A DNA stretch of 64,000 nt from MED-G105 sp039814575. Lineage in GTDB: Bacteria > Pseudomonadota > Alphaproteobacteria > Caulobacterales > Parvularculaceae. Below are positions 9,097 through 18,152 of this stretch, in pieces. Location: positions 1-64,000 of the forward strand of contig JBCCAY010000001.1 in assembly GCA_039814575.1 (NCBI GenBank), in the 5' to 3' direction. A model generated the notes under the pieces. It saw nothing but the letters and a program-made list of their open reading frames with translations. It did no database searches and was not told the origin of the DNA. The translations under genes were made by a program, and so were the position numbers. Position 1 is the stretch's first letter. Each line of letters starts with the position of its first letter.

Positions 9097-9496
9097 CCTC
9101 TAATTGCACTCAAACGCATCAGGGGCGGCCCCGCCGTTTTTCTAATCGCATAAGGAGCAATCGACGAATTAACGCCCTGCAAGACTCGGATTGGAGCGAC
9201 ATTTCTTTCGCGCGGCGCGCTCCCGACTCCCATCTACCGATCGCCTTACCTTCTTTTCAAGGGAATAGAGCTCACCTTAGCGCTACCGCCCTTTCTGGCA
9301 ATTGTGTCGAACGCCTCCTCTGTAGAAGAATGCATCTTGGCATCAACGGGTGCGACTAGTGATAGGCGGAGATTCCGCTACCGGCTGGCGTGTCAAGACG
9401 TCAATCAATGGCGGAACTTAACTCCTCCTACAGCGGACTTTTTTATAGCCGCCGAAGGCGCATAATACGCTCCACCTTTTACTCTTTACAGGAGAT
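9097..9496. other. Intergenic region, no supported gene
   Basis: This is 400 bp between the GMC pseudogene and the small membrane protein. One open frame covers part of it (to 9359), but its translation is rich in Arg and Ser, has no recognisable motif and starts inside the GMC reading frame. I see no terminator, repeat or RNA gene. It is probably decayed sequence belonging to the same degraded zone. Confidence 0.4.
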
Positions 9497-9715
9497 TTAT
9501 TTCCGAAGACCATAGATGCGCGACGAAAGTATAAACGACAAGGTCATACCCGTCGCAACGACGACAATCGTAATTATGTCGCGATAGGCGGTCGTCGGCG
9601 TCCAAATCTCAGCGTCGGATAACCAATACAAAGCATACATACAGATCAATATCGGGGCGGCCGCGACGAACGCTTTCACCAAGAAGAAGATGCTTTTCTT
9701 TATACCGATTTTCAT
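9497..9715 (-). CDS. Small two-helix membrane protein
   Basis: 72 residues from MKIGIKKSIFF, with two clear hydrophobic helices (about residues 9-30 and 43-62), a positively charged N-terminus and a basic C-terminal tail SSRIYGLRK. A start six codons earlier (9733) is possible. The amphipathic layout and regular hydrophobicity make it more plausible than a random frame, but I do not recognise a family. It stands alone between the degraded zone and the membrane protein at 10011. Confidence 0.5.
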   Translation of the reverse strand: MKIGIKKSIFFLVKAFVAAAPILICMYALYWLSDAEIWTPTTAYRDIITIVVVATGMTLSFILSSRIYGLRK

Positions 9716-10010
9716 AAACCATCGGAACCGCAACCGTTCATAACGCGTAATTTATCAAGCGTTTGAAAAGAAGACAATATTTGGGTACGCTCGTGATTTG
9801 GATACCTCCGGGGCGATGAGCCCCCCAAGCGAATGAAGCGCTGTAAGCTGATACAGCGCCGCCTCAATGGGTCTCAAAAATGGGCCTCAAAGCGGACGAC
9901 GCCAATAAACGGGGACGCTAAAGCCGAGGCAACGACAAATTAAGCGCCCGCGCAGCGACTGAGCTTGCCATACTGAAACATCGACCACGTCAAGGAACGC
10001 AAAGACGCCC

Positions 10011-10961
10011 ATGGCATCTGATCTTCAAAAAGTACTAAAAGCGAAGCTCCTAAATGGCTGGCGTCTGTTCGCAATAGTTTCATTGCCAATATCATTAATG
10101 GTCATCGCGATGATGCTGTCGATCGACCTCTCAAAAGGCGACGGTCTGTCGGAGATGATCGCCTATTCCGTACGGTGGGCTGTTCCTTTTATCTATCTGG
10201 TGGTCGCGGCGTCCGCCCTACAGGTTCTGTTTCCGAGCCCGCTCTCGATGTGGTTGCTCCGTAATCGAAAATATCTTGGCCTATGCTTCGCGGTCGCCAT
10301 GGCTTGGCAAGGTTTGTTTATCTTCATCGTATCCACGATGCATCGCGACTACTATTTCGACGAAATTTATGCGTTCAGAGACGAACTTGAAGGAACCATC
10401 GGTTATGTCTTCCTCGGCGCCCTTGTCGTCACATCGTTTCAATTTGGTCGCAACTTAATCAGCCGACAACAATGGACGTTCCTTCATACTGCCGGCGTTA
10501 TCTTTTTTTGGGCCTATCCCTTTAGTGTTTATTGGTGGAATATTTTCTACTACCCAACGCTTGAACCATTCAATGCGCCAAGGCTGATCGATTATCTCTT
10601 TTACGGTCTCGGCTTCGCGGCTTTTGCCGTAAGGATCGCCGCCTGGGGCAAGAAACGACACCTCGCAAACCTGAAGATCTCTCCCCGATATCATCCGCCC
10701 CTGGCGCTTAGATGGACTGCATACGCCCTAATCGTGATCAGCCTAGGCGCAGCCGTTTCTGGCGGGTTCTGGCGAGAGCCGGCATCGTTCGTGCTCTACG
10801 GCCCGAAAGCGTCAGCGGACGCGGCTGAATGGCTTCCCTTCTGGCCGTTGGAGCCGTTCTTACCGCTAATCGTGCTCGGATTGGGGGTTATGCTGGCGAC
10901 AAGCGCCAAGCCGGAGATAGATACCGACTTAACGCGCGGCGTGATGGAAGGACGATCTTAA
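10011..10961 (+). CDS. Multi-helix membrane protein of unknown function
   Basis: 316 residues with about eight predicted transmembrane helices and short loops. The N-terminus is cytoplasmic-looking (KVLKAKLLNGWR). No catalytic or transporter signature was recognised. Notable features are Trp-rich helices (FFWAYPFSVYWWNIFYY) and a long acidic loop MHRDYYFDEIYAFRDELEG between helices three and four. It stands alone on the + strand and converges with the tetR/agu operon, with 55 bp between stops. Function cannot be inferred from context. Confidence 0.65.
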   Translation: MASDLQKVLKAKLLNGWRLFAIVSLPISLMVIAMMLSIDLSKGDGLSEMIAYSVRWAVPFIYLVVAASALQVLFPSPLSMWLLRNRKYLGLCFAVAMAWQGLFIFIVSTMHRDYYFDEIYAFRDELEGTIGYVFLGALVVTSFQFGRNLISRQQWTFLHTAGVIFFWAYPFSVYWWNIFYYPTLEPFNAPRLIDYLFYGLGFAAFAVRIAAWGKKRHLANLKISPRYHPPLALRWTAYALIVISLGAAVSGGFWREPASFVLYGPKASADAAEWLPFWPLEPFLPLIVLGLGVMLATSAKPEIDTDLTRGVMEGRS

Positions 10962-11016
10962 CCGCGCTTTTGAGGTCATTGACGACCGCAAGGGTCTAAA
11001 AGTCCGCCCCCCCCCT

Positions 11017-11643
11017 TCACGCCATATAGGTTCCAAGATAAGCCGTTCCGGCGCGCTTTGCTTCGCTCAACATTTCATCCGTTATTTCGCCGTGCTCGAT
11101 GACGGACAGGGTAAAAATCAAATCTGTTATCTCTATGAAGTAATAAAACGCGCGTTGCATTTCCTCCGTATATGGAATATCAAAATAGTCAGAGAAGACA
11201 TCATGCATCACACGCGCGACGGCGCGGTCATTCATGCGGTCGGCCTGCTTGATCTCCGGCGGCGTCTTGCCGCCGATGAGCAATTGGCGCGCCGGCGGGT
11301 TCTGCTCATAGACCGCGGCGCCCACATCGACCAAATGTTCAGTAAGCGCCCGCCAGTTTTTACGTTTCGAGGCAGGTACGGGCCGACGGTGAGCGGCGAT
11401 GAACTCTTCGCTCAACGCCTCCGCCAACGCGGCGAAAACGTCAAACCGGTTTGCAAAGAAGTGATAGGCTGAACCCTCAGGAATGTCCGCGTTGCGCGCA
11501 ATATCTCGAAACGAGACATCTTCGATCGGCGTCGAGCACAGCAAATCATAAGCGGCTTTCACCATTTTCTCACGCCGCTCGCGCCCCCGTTTGCGGGTCG
11601 CCACGGGGTGCTTTCGAAGCCCGATAACTTGTCGATTGCCCAT
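11017..11643 (-). CDS. TetR-family regulator of the agmatine operon
   Basis: 208 residues. The N-terminal TetR domain (residues about 20-66) reads ERREKMVKAAYDLL, then VSFRDIARNADIPEGSAYHFFANRFDVFAAL, a standard TetR helix-turn-helix. A helical ligand domain follows. The start lies 1 nt after the aguA stop codon, so it is the last gene of the aguB-MFS-aguA-tetR operon, which argues that it controls the operon itself. The ligand may be agmatine or a breakdown product, by inference from position only. Confidence 0.85.
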   Translation of the reverse strand: MGNRQVIGLRKHPVATRKRGRERREKMVKAAYDLLCSTPIEDVSFRDIARNADIPEGSAYHFFANRFDVFAALAEALSEEFIAAHRRPVPASKRKNWRALTEHLVDVGAAVYEQNPPARQLLIGGKTPPEIKQADRMNDRAVARVMHDVFSDYFDIPYTEEMQRAFYYFIEITDLIFTLSVIEHGEITDEMLSEAKRAGTAYLGTYMA

Positions 11644-11644
11644 A

Positions 11645-12676
11645 TTACGTCAAAGGCGCTGGTTGCTGTTGAGTGATGCAATGGACGCCGCCGCCGCCGA
11701 TCGCAATGTTATTGATCGGCACCTGAACGATTTCACGAGATGGATATAACTTTTGATACGTCTCCACCGCAGCGGCGTCTCGATCATACCCATAGCCTGG
11801 CACAATCACCGCGCCGTTGGCGAGATAGGAATTGATGTAGGAGCTACACCCGCCATTCCATCTGTCTTCGTGATAAATTCCCTCGTCAATGAATTCGAGC
11901 GACAATTTGCGGCCCTTGGCGTCGGTTTGATCCTTTAGCGCTGCAACATTCTTTATACCAACGGGGTAATGGGGATCTGTCGTATCGGGGTTCACTTCCA
12001 CCAACACCCTTCCCGGCTCAATAAACGCCGCGATCCCATCAATATGCCCGTCTGTTTCGGTTTCTTCAGGATCACCCGGAACCCAAATCACTTTTTCGGC
12101 GCCGAGCGTACGACAGAGCTCCGCTTCTATCTCTTGGCGCGACCAGTTCGGATTGCGATTGGCGTTCAAGAAACATGATTCCGTTGTAATAACGGTGCCT
12201 TCGCCATCGACGGTGACGCCGCCGCCCTCGGCGATCAGCGGCGAGCCAAACCGGCGCACCCCCGCGCGTTCCAAAATGAACGCGCCCATTTTCGCGTCTT
12301 GATCATAAGGCGCATAATTGCCGCCCCAGGCGTTGAACGCCCAATTCGAACCAGCGACCGCGCCGTCAGCGTTGACGAGAAAGTTCGGACCGGAATCGCG
12401 CGCCCAGGAATCATCGATCGACGCCTCAACAATATTGACATTTGGCGAGAGAAGCCGCTTCGCGGAAACAACATGCCGCTGCGGCGTCAACATGTTCACG
12501 GGCTCAAAACGCGCGATGGCGTTCGCAACAGCGGCGTAGTCCGCCTCGGTCGCCGCTTGGTCAGGCCACATGCCGTCGCGGCACGGCCAAGCCATCCAAC
12601 AGGCGTCATGGCGCGCCCATTCCGCAGGCATATAGAAGCCTTCCGCACGGGGATCTTCGTGGGGGATATCATGCAT
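11645..12676 (-). CDS. aguA: Agmatine deiminase
   Basis: 343 residues of the peptidyl-arginine-deiminase-like family. It hydrolyses agmatine to N-carbamoylputrescine and ammonia in the cytoplasm. Visible family blocks are the early MPAEWARHDACWMAWP, the DDSWARDSGPNF segment, FNAWGG, AEGGGVTVDGEGT, ETDGHIDG (catalytic Asp/His region) and the terminal GGGGVHCITQQQP with the nucleophilic Cys333. The length is slightly under the usual 360-370 residues. It starts with ATG overlapping the MFS stop as TAATG, so translation is coupled. AguB is encoded two genes upstream, giving the complete agmatine-to-putrescine route. Confidence 0.93.
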   Translation of the reverse strand: MHDIPHEDPRAEGFYMPAEWARHDACWMAWPCRDGMWPDQAATEADYAAVANAIARFEPVNMLTPQRHVVSAKRLLSPNVNIVEASIDDSWARDSGPNFLVNADGAVAGSNWAFNAWGGNYAPYDQDAKMGAFILERAGVRRFGSPLIAEGGGVTVDGEGTVITTESCFLNANRNPNWSRQEIEAELCRTLGAEKVIWVPGDPEETETDGHIDGIAAFIEPGRVLVEVNPDTTDPHYPVGIKNVAALKDQTDAKGRKLSLEFIDEGIYHEDRWNGGCSSYINSYLANGAVIVPGYGYDRDAAAVETYQKLYPSREIVQVPINNIAIGGGGVHCITQQQPAPLT

Positions 12677-13848
12677 TACAGAGTTACCTCCGCTGTTGAA
12701 CGCGCAGCGCTTTTGGGACGGGCAGTACTGGCGCGCGACACGGCAAAAAGCGCAATAGTGACGAAGAAGAAGAGAATTGAAACGCCAAAAACCGCGGCGT
12801 AACGCCCTTCACCGAGGACAGCCGCCGCCACAGCGGGCCCGATCGCAGCGCCAAGCGTCGAGGCGGTCGACCCCGCGGCGAGGGCGCTGCCGTCGCGGTC
12901 AAGGCTGGCGAGGAACGCCTGGATATAAGGCAAGCAAAACGCCCAAGAAAAGCCGAGAAAACAACTACCAATAAAGTAAGTCGTATACGACTTAGAAACG
13001 ATGAACGTGCTTAGCCCCGCAATGGCCAAGCCGACGCCAATGCTGAGCGGTGTGACGACGCCGAACCGATCGCCGACGACCACAATCGTAAAAGCGCCCG
13101 GAATGCCGATAAGCGATGCGATCAGTAAAACGGCGCCGATGGCGTCATCTGAAAGACCAATCGAAACGCCGAACCGCTCCACATAGGTGAATTCGGCCGT
13201 GTTCGCCATTTCAAACATGCAAAAGCCAATAACAGCCGCAATAACAGCGACCGAGAGCAAAACACGCAGCTCGCCTCGGCTTTCCGGGGCAGACTGTTTT
13301 TGTGGCACCGCCGACGGCAGTAGAAACGCTGACGCTAAGGCCGCGCCGTCGGCGAGTGCAAACAAGAGAAACATGCCTTGGGCGCCAAGTTCCGCGGAAT
13401 AAACCGGCAAGATATAAAGCCCAAACCCGCTGACAATGAACTGTAGCGTGACGAACAAGCCATAACCACGTTCATAATTATCGAACCGGGCGAATGAGGC
13501 GATGGCAAGAACATAAGCCGCCGTCGTAGCAATGCCGGCGATCAAACGCAGCGTGAAAAAAAGCGTCGTCGGGCCGGCATTAAGCGCCGAAAGCACATCC
13601 GTCAGTATCGCAATTGAAATTGCGATGACAGCAATACGGCGCGGCGCAAGACGATGCATGCGCAACGCCATAGCGAAACTGACAGCCGCGCCGCCCAACG
13701 CGCCGAACGCCGCCAACCAACCAGCTGAGGATTCGCTGAGGCCCGCCTCATCGACCAACACGCCCACCATTGCGGGCAGCACCAATAAGGGCAACAACAT
13801 CGCCGTGCCGATGACGGAAAAAGCCAGGAAGCGGGCGAACAAGACCAT
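12676..13848 (-). CDS. MFS transporter within the agmatine operon
   Basis: 390 residues with about twelve transmembrane helices and the major-facilitator layout of two six-helix halves. The MFS loop-2 motif is degenerate (MRMHRLAPRRIAV), and the second-half loop GDRFG is clear. It sits between aguB (8 nt gap) and aguA (1 nt overlap), so it is co-translated with them. The likely role is uptake or exchange of agmatine, putrescine or a related guanidine. The placement is the only evidence for substrate. The protein ends with a basic tail. Confidence 0.8.
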   Translation of the reverse strand: MVLFARFLAFSVIGTAMLLPLLVLPAMVGVLVDEAGLSESSAGWLAAFGALGGAAVSFAMALRMHRLAPRRIAVIAISIAILTDVLSALNAGPTTLFFTLRLIAGIATTAAYVLAIASFARFDNYERGYGLFVTLQFIVSGFGLYILPVYSAELGAQGMFLLFALADGAALASAFLLPSAVPQKQSAPESRGELRVLLSVAVIAAVIGFCMFEMANTAEFTYVERFGVSIGLSDDAIGAVLLIASLIGIPGAFTIVVVGDRFGVVTPLSIGVGLAIAGLSTFIVSKSYTTYFIGSCFLGFSWAFCLPYIQAFLASLDRDGSALAAGSTASTLGAAIGPAVAAAVLGEGRYAAVFGVSILFFFVTIALFAVSRASTARPKSAARSTAEVTL

Positions 13849-13856
13849 TACGGGCT

Positions 13857-14738
13857 CTAAGCCGCCGGCTTTGTTTGGCCGTCAAGCGTCAGGAGCGGAC
13901 CATAAAGGTCCGGCCGGCGATCGCGGAAGACGCCCCAATCGCGCCTCTGGCGGCGAACAGCGTCAAGGTCAAACGTATGCAGAAGAATATCTTCTGATGT
14001 CCGGTCAGCGCTTTTCACAAGGCCGCCGACCTGATCGGCAATGAAAGACGAGCCGTAAAACTCCATCTCAACGCCGGATTCGCTACGCTCCGTTCCAATC
14101 CGGTTCGAGGCGATGACCGGCACGATGTTCGCCGCCGCATGGCCGCGCATCACCATTTGCCAATGCTCTTTGCTGTCGAGCTCCGGCTGAATGACCTCGC
14201 TGCCAATGGCTGTCGGATAGAATAACAACTCAGCGCCTTTCAAAACCATGGCGCGCGCGGCTTCAGGAAACCATTGATCCCAGCAAATGCCGACGCCGAT
14301 ACGGCCATACTGCGTGTCCACGGCCTGAAAGCCCGTATCCCCCGGACTGAAGTAGAATTTCTCCTCATACGCCGGAAAATCCGGAATATGACTTTTACGG
14401 TAATGGCCCACGACAGACCCATCCGCATCAATGACAGCGATTGAATTGTAATAGGCGAGACCCGATTTTTCGAAGAAGGAAATCGGCAGAACAAGCGAGC
14501 GTTCCCGCGCCAATCGCTGGAAACGTTTGATTGTCGCCTGATCCTCGAGCGGATGGGCGAGATCAAAATGTCGGTTCTGCTCGTCAATGCAGAAATAAGG
14601 CGTCTCAAAGAGTTCCTGCAAAAGAACGATGTGCGCGCCAGCGTCAGCGGCTTTAATGACCAAGCCCTCGGCGCGCTGAACGTTTTCTTCGACATCCCAA
14701 CCGCACGCCATCTGCGTGCAAGCGACAGTGACAGCCAT
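13857..14738 (-). CDS. aguB: N-carbamoylputrescine amidase
   Basis: 293 residues of the nitrilase (carbon-nitrogen hydrolase) superfamily. It hydrolyses N-carbamoylputrescine to putrescine, carbon dioxide and ammonia. The catalytic triad is visible as Glu42 (LLQELFETPYFC), Lys115 (HYRKSHIPD) and Cys152 (GICWDQWFPE). The segments EKFYFSPGD, ASNRIGTE and FYGSSFIAD are typical of the carbamoylputrescine amidase branch. It is the first gene of the operon. The promoter must lie in the roughly 300 bp shared with the divergent aldehyde dehydrogenase. Confidence 0.93.
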   Translation of the reverse strand: MAVTVACTQMACGWDVEENVQRAEGLVIKAADAGAHIVLLQELFETPYFCIDEQNRHFDLAHPLEDQATIKRFQRLARERSLVLPISFFEKSGLAYYNSIAVIDADGSVVGHYRKSHIPDFPAYEEKFYFSPGDTGFQAVDTQYGRIGVGICWDQWFPEAARAMVLKGAELLFYPTAIGSEVIQPELDSKEHWQMVMRGHAAANIVPVIASNRIGTERSESGVEMEFYGSSFIADQVGGLVKSADRTSEDILLHTFDLDAVRRQRRDWGVFRDRRPDLYGPLLTLDGQTKPAA

Positions 14739-15038
14739 TCTTTGCGCTCCGTTTTACTCAAGTTATCTCGAGTTTTAGATGGTCGTCAATTGGGATCACT
14801 GTCAATGGCGGCGGGTCCGCACCGAAGCCGCTGTTTTAAAACGCTGAATAGGCACTACATGACGACAGCATGAGGCGCTCGCACACGCGCTTAAATGCGA
14901 TTAGGCTTGAAAGAACACCACGGCTGGCGCGCACCAATTGAAGCGCTGCAAAAGAGCACCGTCGCCGGCCCATTGTTTCGCGGCCCCCTAACGGACAAGC
15001 GGCGAAGACAGAAAGAAATGCAACAAGAAGGGTTTATC

Positions 15039-16475
15039 ATGCTCGACAAACGCCAATTTTACATCAACGGCAAATGGACCGATCCCGCCGTACGGCGCGA
15101 TTGCGAAGTCATCAATCCGTCTAATGAAGAAGTGTGCGCCGTTATCTCATTAGGCGATCAAGCCGATACGGACGCCGCGGTCGCGGCTGCGACGGACGCG
15201 TTCGAGACGTGGTCAACGACGCCAAAGAGTGAGCGGATCGCTTTGGTGGAGCGCATCCAGGAAGTCTATAATGCGCGTTATGACGAAATGGCGGAGGCGA
15301 TGAGCCTTGAAATGGGCGCGCCCATCGATTTCGCCAAGAAAGAACAAACCGGCGCCGGCGCTTGGCATATTGAGAACTTTATTGCGGCAGCAAAAGAGTT
15401 TGAGTTCGACCGTCCTTTAAGCGCCGACGAACCCGACAATCGGATCCTATACGAACCGGTCGGCGTTTGCGGTCTCATCACGCCATGGAACTGGCCGATG
15501 AACCAGGTGACGCTGAAAGTCATCCCAGCGCTCCTCACCGGCTGCACCATGGTGTTGAAGCCGTCGGAGATTGCGCCGCTTTCTTCTTACCTGTTCGCCG
15601 AGTTCGTTGACGAGGCCGGCGCCCCGGCTGGTGTTTTTAATCTCGTCAATGGCGACGGCCCCGGCGTCGGCGTGCAATTATCGACGCATAAAGACGTTCA
15701 CATGATCTCTTTCACAGGCTCTACCCGCGCCGGCGCGGCCATTGCGAAAAACGCCGCAGATAGCTTCAAGCGCGTCTTTACGGAACTTGGCGGCAAAGGC
15801 GCTAATATCATTTTCAGCGACGCCGACGCCAACGCTGTGAAACGCGGCGTCAGACACTGTTTCAGCAACACTGGCCAATCGTGCAACGCCCCAACCCGCA
15901 TGTTGGTTGAACGCGGTCGCTATGAGGAAGCCGTGGCGGAAGCCCAAGCCACCGCCGAGGCGACGGAAGTCGGCCCATCGGACAGTTCGGGGCGGCACAT
16001 CGGCCCCGTGATTAGCCAGACCCAGTACGATAAAATTCAAGGCATGGTGCAAAAAGGCATCGACGAAGGCGCGCGCCTTATCGCTGGCGGCACCGGTCGC
16101 CCCGAAGGGTTTGAGCGCGGCTACTTCGTCCGTCCGACGATCTTTGCCGATGTCAACAACACAATGGCGATTGCGCGTGAAGAAATCTTTGGGCCAGTGC
16201 TCTCGATTATTCCCTTTGATACGGAAGAAGAAGCCGTCCAAATCGCCAATGACACCGACTACGGATTAACAAACTATATCCAAAGCCAAGACCCCGAACG
16301 GGTGAAGCGCGTCACGCGCCGCCTGCGATCTGGCATGGTTGAAGCGAACGGCTCCTCGCTCGGCGCCGGCAGCCCGTTTGGCGGTATGAAGGCATCCGGC
16401 AACGCTCGGGAAGGCGGCGAATGGGGCTTAGAAGACTTTCTAGAAGTCAAAGCCGTGAGCGGCTGGTCTAATTAA
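15039..16475 (+). CDS. NAD(P)-dependent aldehyde dehydrogenase
   Basis: 478 residues of the ALDH superfamily. Key elements are PWNWP with Asn151 (oxyanion), the Rossmann glycine motif SFTGSTRAG, Glu249 in TELGGKGAN and catalytic Cys282 in NTGQSCNAPTR. The frame is open further upstream, but the ATG at 15039 gives the classic start MLDKRQFYINGKW and has AGAAGGG 6 nt before it. The divergent agu operon and the polyamine genes make an aminoaldehyde (for example 4-aminobutanal) or betaine aldehyde plausible. The sequence alone does not decide. A strong hairpin follows the stop. Confidence 0.88.
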   Translation: MLDKRQFYINGKWTDPAVRRDCEVINPSNEEVCAVISLGDQADTDAAVAAATDAFETWSTTPKSERIALVERIQEVYNARYDEMAEAMSLEMGAPIDFAKKEQTGAGAWHIENFIAAAKEFEFDRPLSADEPDNRILYEPVGVCGLITPWNWPMNQVTLKVIPALLTGCTMVLKPSEIAPLSSYLFAEFVDEAGAPAGVFNLVNGDGPGVGVQLSTHKDVHMISFTGSTRAGAAIAKNAADSFKRVFTELGGKGANIIFSDADANAVKRGVRHCFSNTGQSCNAPTRMLVERGRYEEAVAEAQATAEATEVGPSDSSGRHIGPVISQTQYDKIQGMVQKGIDEGARLIAGGTGRPEGFERGYFVRPTIFADVNNTMAIAREEIFGPVLSIIPFDTEEEAVQIANDTDYGLTNYIQSQDPERVKRVTRRLRSGMVEANGSSLGAGSPFGGMKASGNAREGGEWGLEDFLEVKAVSGWSN

Positions 16476-16486
16476 CTGCGCTAGCA

Positions 16487-16518
16487 TTTGCTGGGCGGCG
16501 GCAACATCGCCCAGCAAA
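16487..16518. terminator. Perfect 11-bp hairpin after the aldehyde dehydrogenase
   Basis: TTTGCTGGGCG and CGCCCAGCAAA pair perfectly around a 10-nt loop, starting 12 nt after the ALDH stop codon. No U-run follows on the + strand, so it may act as an mRNA 3'-end stabiliser or weak terminator rather than a classical intrinsic terminator. Confidence 0.55.
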
Positions 16519-16627
16519 CGAACCGGTCGGAGCCGCAGCGCCTGATTCAACGCAACAAACTCACACGACCGCCACAAATCCAAAATCTCTCTCCAATCAA
16601 TTGACCGGAAAACCTCGTGTCGCTAAT

Positions 16628-16643
16628 TTGACTGAGCGCTCAA
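16628..16643. promoter_or_regulatory. BetI-like TetR operator TTGACTGAGCGCTCAA
   Basis: A 16-bp element of the form TTGA-N8-TCAA with the inner palindrome TGAGCGCTCA, 73 bp before the Rieske oxygenase start. The identical 16-mer plus flank (TTTGACTGAGCGCTCAAATAAT, split here as TTTGACTGAGC and GCTCAAATAAT) recurs at 36601-36616. It resembles the E. coli BetI operator as I recall it (TTGATTGGACGTTCAA). The likely readers are the BetI-like TetR proteins at 24670 and 29959. Confidence 0.7.
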
Positions 16644-16716
16644 ATAATTTAATGCCGGCGCCAAGCCCTTGCGGGAGGGCGCATGCTCCCGCTGACAAAC
16701 CTTCGGAGACCGCGAC

Positions 16717-17982
16717 ATGACGGGAATAGCGACGCTCATCGACGATACGCCGGACCTGATGCGACAAAAATTGGCGAAAGAACGCAAGAAACATGGCTTC
16801 GCGATTGATCCGTACTTTTATCGGTCGCACTTGGTGTACGAGCACGAACTTTCATCGCTCGTCTTCAAAAGCTGGATTTACGCCGCGCATGTCTCCGAGA
16901 TTCCTAACCCCGGCGATTTTGTCCAGTTCGAGATTGGCGAAGACGCACTTATCATTGTGCGCGACAAGACCGGCGACATTCATGCTCTGTTCAATGTTTG
17001 TCGCCATCGCGGCGCACGCGTATGCGCACCCGCGCGCGGCAACACGAAAACATTCGTATGCCCCTATCATGCGTGGACCTATAATACGGACGGGACGCTC
17101 CGCTCTGCGAGGCACATGGAGGTGCGCGCGGACTTTAAGCTGGAAGATTTCCCCCTTAAACGCGCCCGTATCGCCATCTTCATGGGTCTTATCTTCATCA
17201 ATTGCGATCCTGAAGCCAAAAACCCTTTGCCGGCGTTCTCAAACGTTTCGCGGCAGTTAAGCCCCTACAATCTGGATAAAGCGAAAATCGCCCATCAGCA
17301 CACTTATCAAGTCGACGCCAATTGGAAGTTCTGCCTGGAAAATTACCAGGAGTGCTATCATTGCGGTAATGCGCATCGCTCCTATGCGCGCATGCACACA
17401 TTGCAAGACCTTTACTGCAATGTGCAAGATCAGGTCGAGGCGATGTGGAAACGCGCGCCGAAAATCACTGGCGCGCCCGGCATCGAAGTTGAACACCAAC
17501 GGATTTATAAAGACGCAGAGAGCTTCGGCGCTTGCGTCGCGGCCTCACGATACGGACTATATGACGGCTATCTGACGGGGTCCGACGACGGAAAACCGGT
17601 CGCCCCCTTAATGGGCGCGATGAAGGGATATGACGGCGGCGCAGGCGATTTTCAGTTCGGCCCACTCACCTTCATGCTGAACTATCCTGACCACTGCGTG
17701 CTTTATCGGTTCATCCCGCGCGCGCTCACCAAATGCGACATGAAAATCGTTTGGTTCGTCAATGGCGACGCCAAAGAAGGCGACGACTACGACGTCGAAC
17801 GCGTAACCGATTTGTGGCACAATACGACGCTGGAAGATGAATTCATCATCAAACGCAATAGCGCCGGCGCCAATTCTCGGTTCTTTACGCCGGGCCCCTA
17901 CCACCCCGAATTTGAAGAAACGCTCCAAGCGTTCGTGGACTGGTATATAGACACGCTAACCAAAGCCGCGAACCCGGCCTGA
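16717..17982 (+). CDS. Rieske non-heme iron oxygenase, quaternary-amine type
   Basis: 421 residues. The Rieske 2Fe-2S ligands are Cys95, His97, Cys115 and His118 (CRHRG...CPYHAW). The mononuclear iron site is ANWKFCLENYQECYHCGNAH, with His215 and His220. The residue that bridges the two metal sites, Asp in most ring hydroxylases, is Glu212 here, as reported for carnitine monooxygenase CntA. The block resembles glycine betaine, carnitine and stachydrine oxygenases, so it probably hydroxylates an N-methyl or trimethylamine carbon of a quaternary ammonium compound. No ferredoxin reductase partner is encoded nearby. A BetI-like operator precedes it. The exact substrate is unknown. Confidence 0.82.
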   Translation: MTGIATLIDDTPDLMRQKLAKERKKHGFAIDPYFYRSHLVYEHELSSLVFKSWIYAAHVSEIPNPGDFVQFEIGEDALIIVRDKTGDIHALFNVCRHRGARVCAPARGNTKTFVCPYHAWTYNTDGTLRSARHMEVRADFKLEDFPLKRARIAIFMGLIFINCDPEAKNPLPAFSNVSRQLSPYNLDKAKIAHQHTYQVDANWKFCLENYQECYHCGNAHRSYARMHTLQDLYCNVQDQVEAMWKRAPKITGAPGIEVEHQRIYKDAESFGACVAASRYGLYDGYLTGSDDGKPVAPLMGAMKGYDGGAGDFQFGPLTFMLNYPDHCVLYRFIPRALTKCDMKIVWFVNGDAKEGDDYDVERVTDLWHNTTLEDEFIIKRNSAGANSRFFTPGPYHPEFEETLQAFVDWYIDTLTKAANPA

Positions 17983-18152
17983 ACGTCTCTTACCTGATTT
18001 CGACTAGAGGCGTTTTTCCGGCTTGGCCCGATCGACCGCCCAATGGTAGTATCGTTTAATGCCCGCTTGCCGGCCCCTTTAGAGACGGCGGGTATGAGGT
18101 TAACGCACTCTGATGTGGGCGTAGTTATTGGGGCAAACGGGGTGAAACTCTC

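Noticed and set aside
10961..11016. Terminator between the membrane protein and tetR
   Set aside because: A run of C residues is present, but I found no stable stem followed by T residues.
15678..16241. Minus-strand open frame opposite the aldehyde dehydrogenase
   Set aside because: The ALDH catalytic Glu and Cys lie in this stretch on the + strand. The opposite frame has no support.
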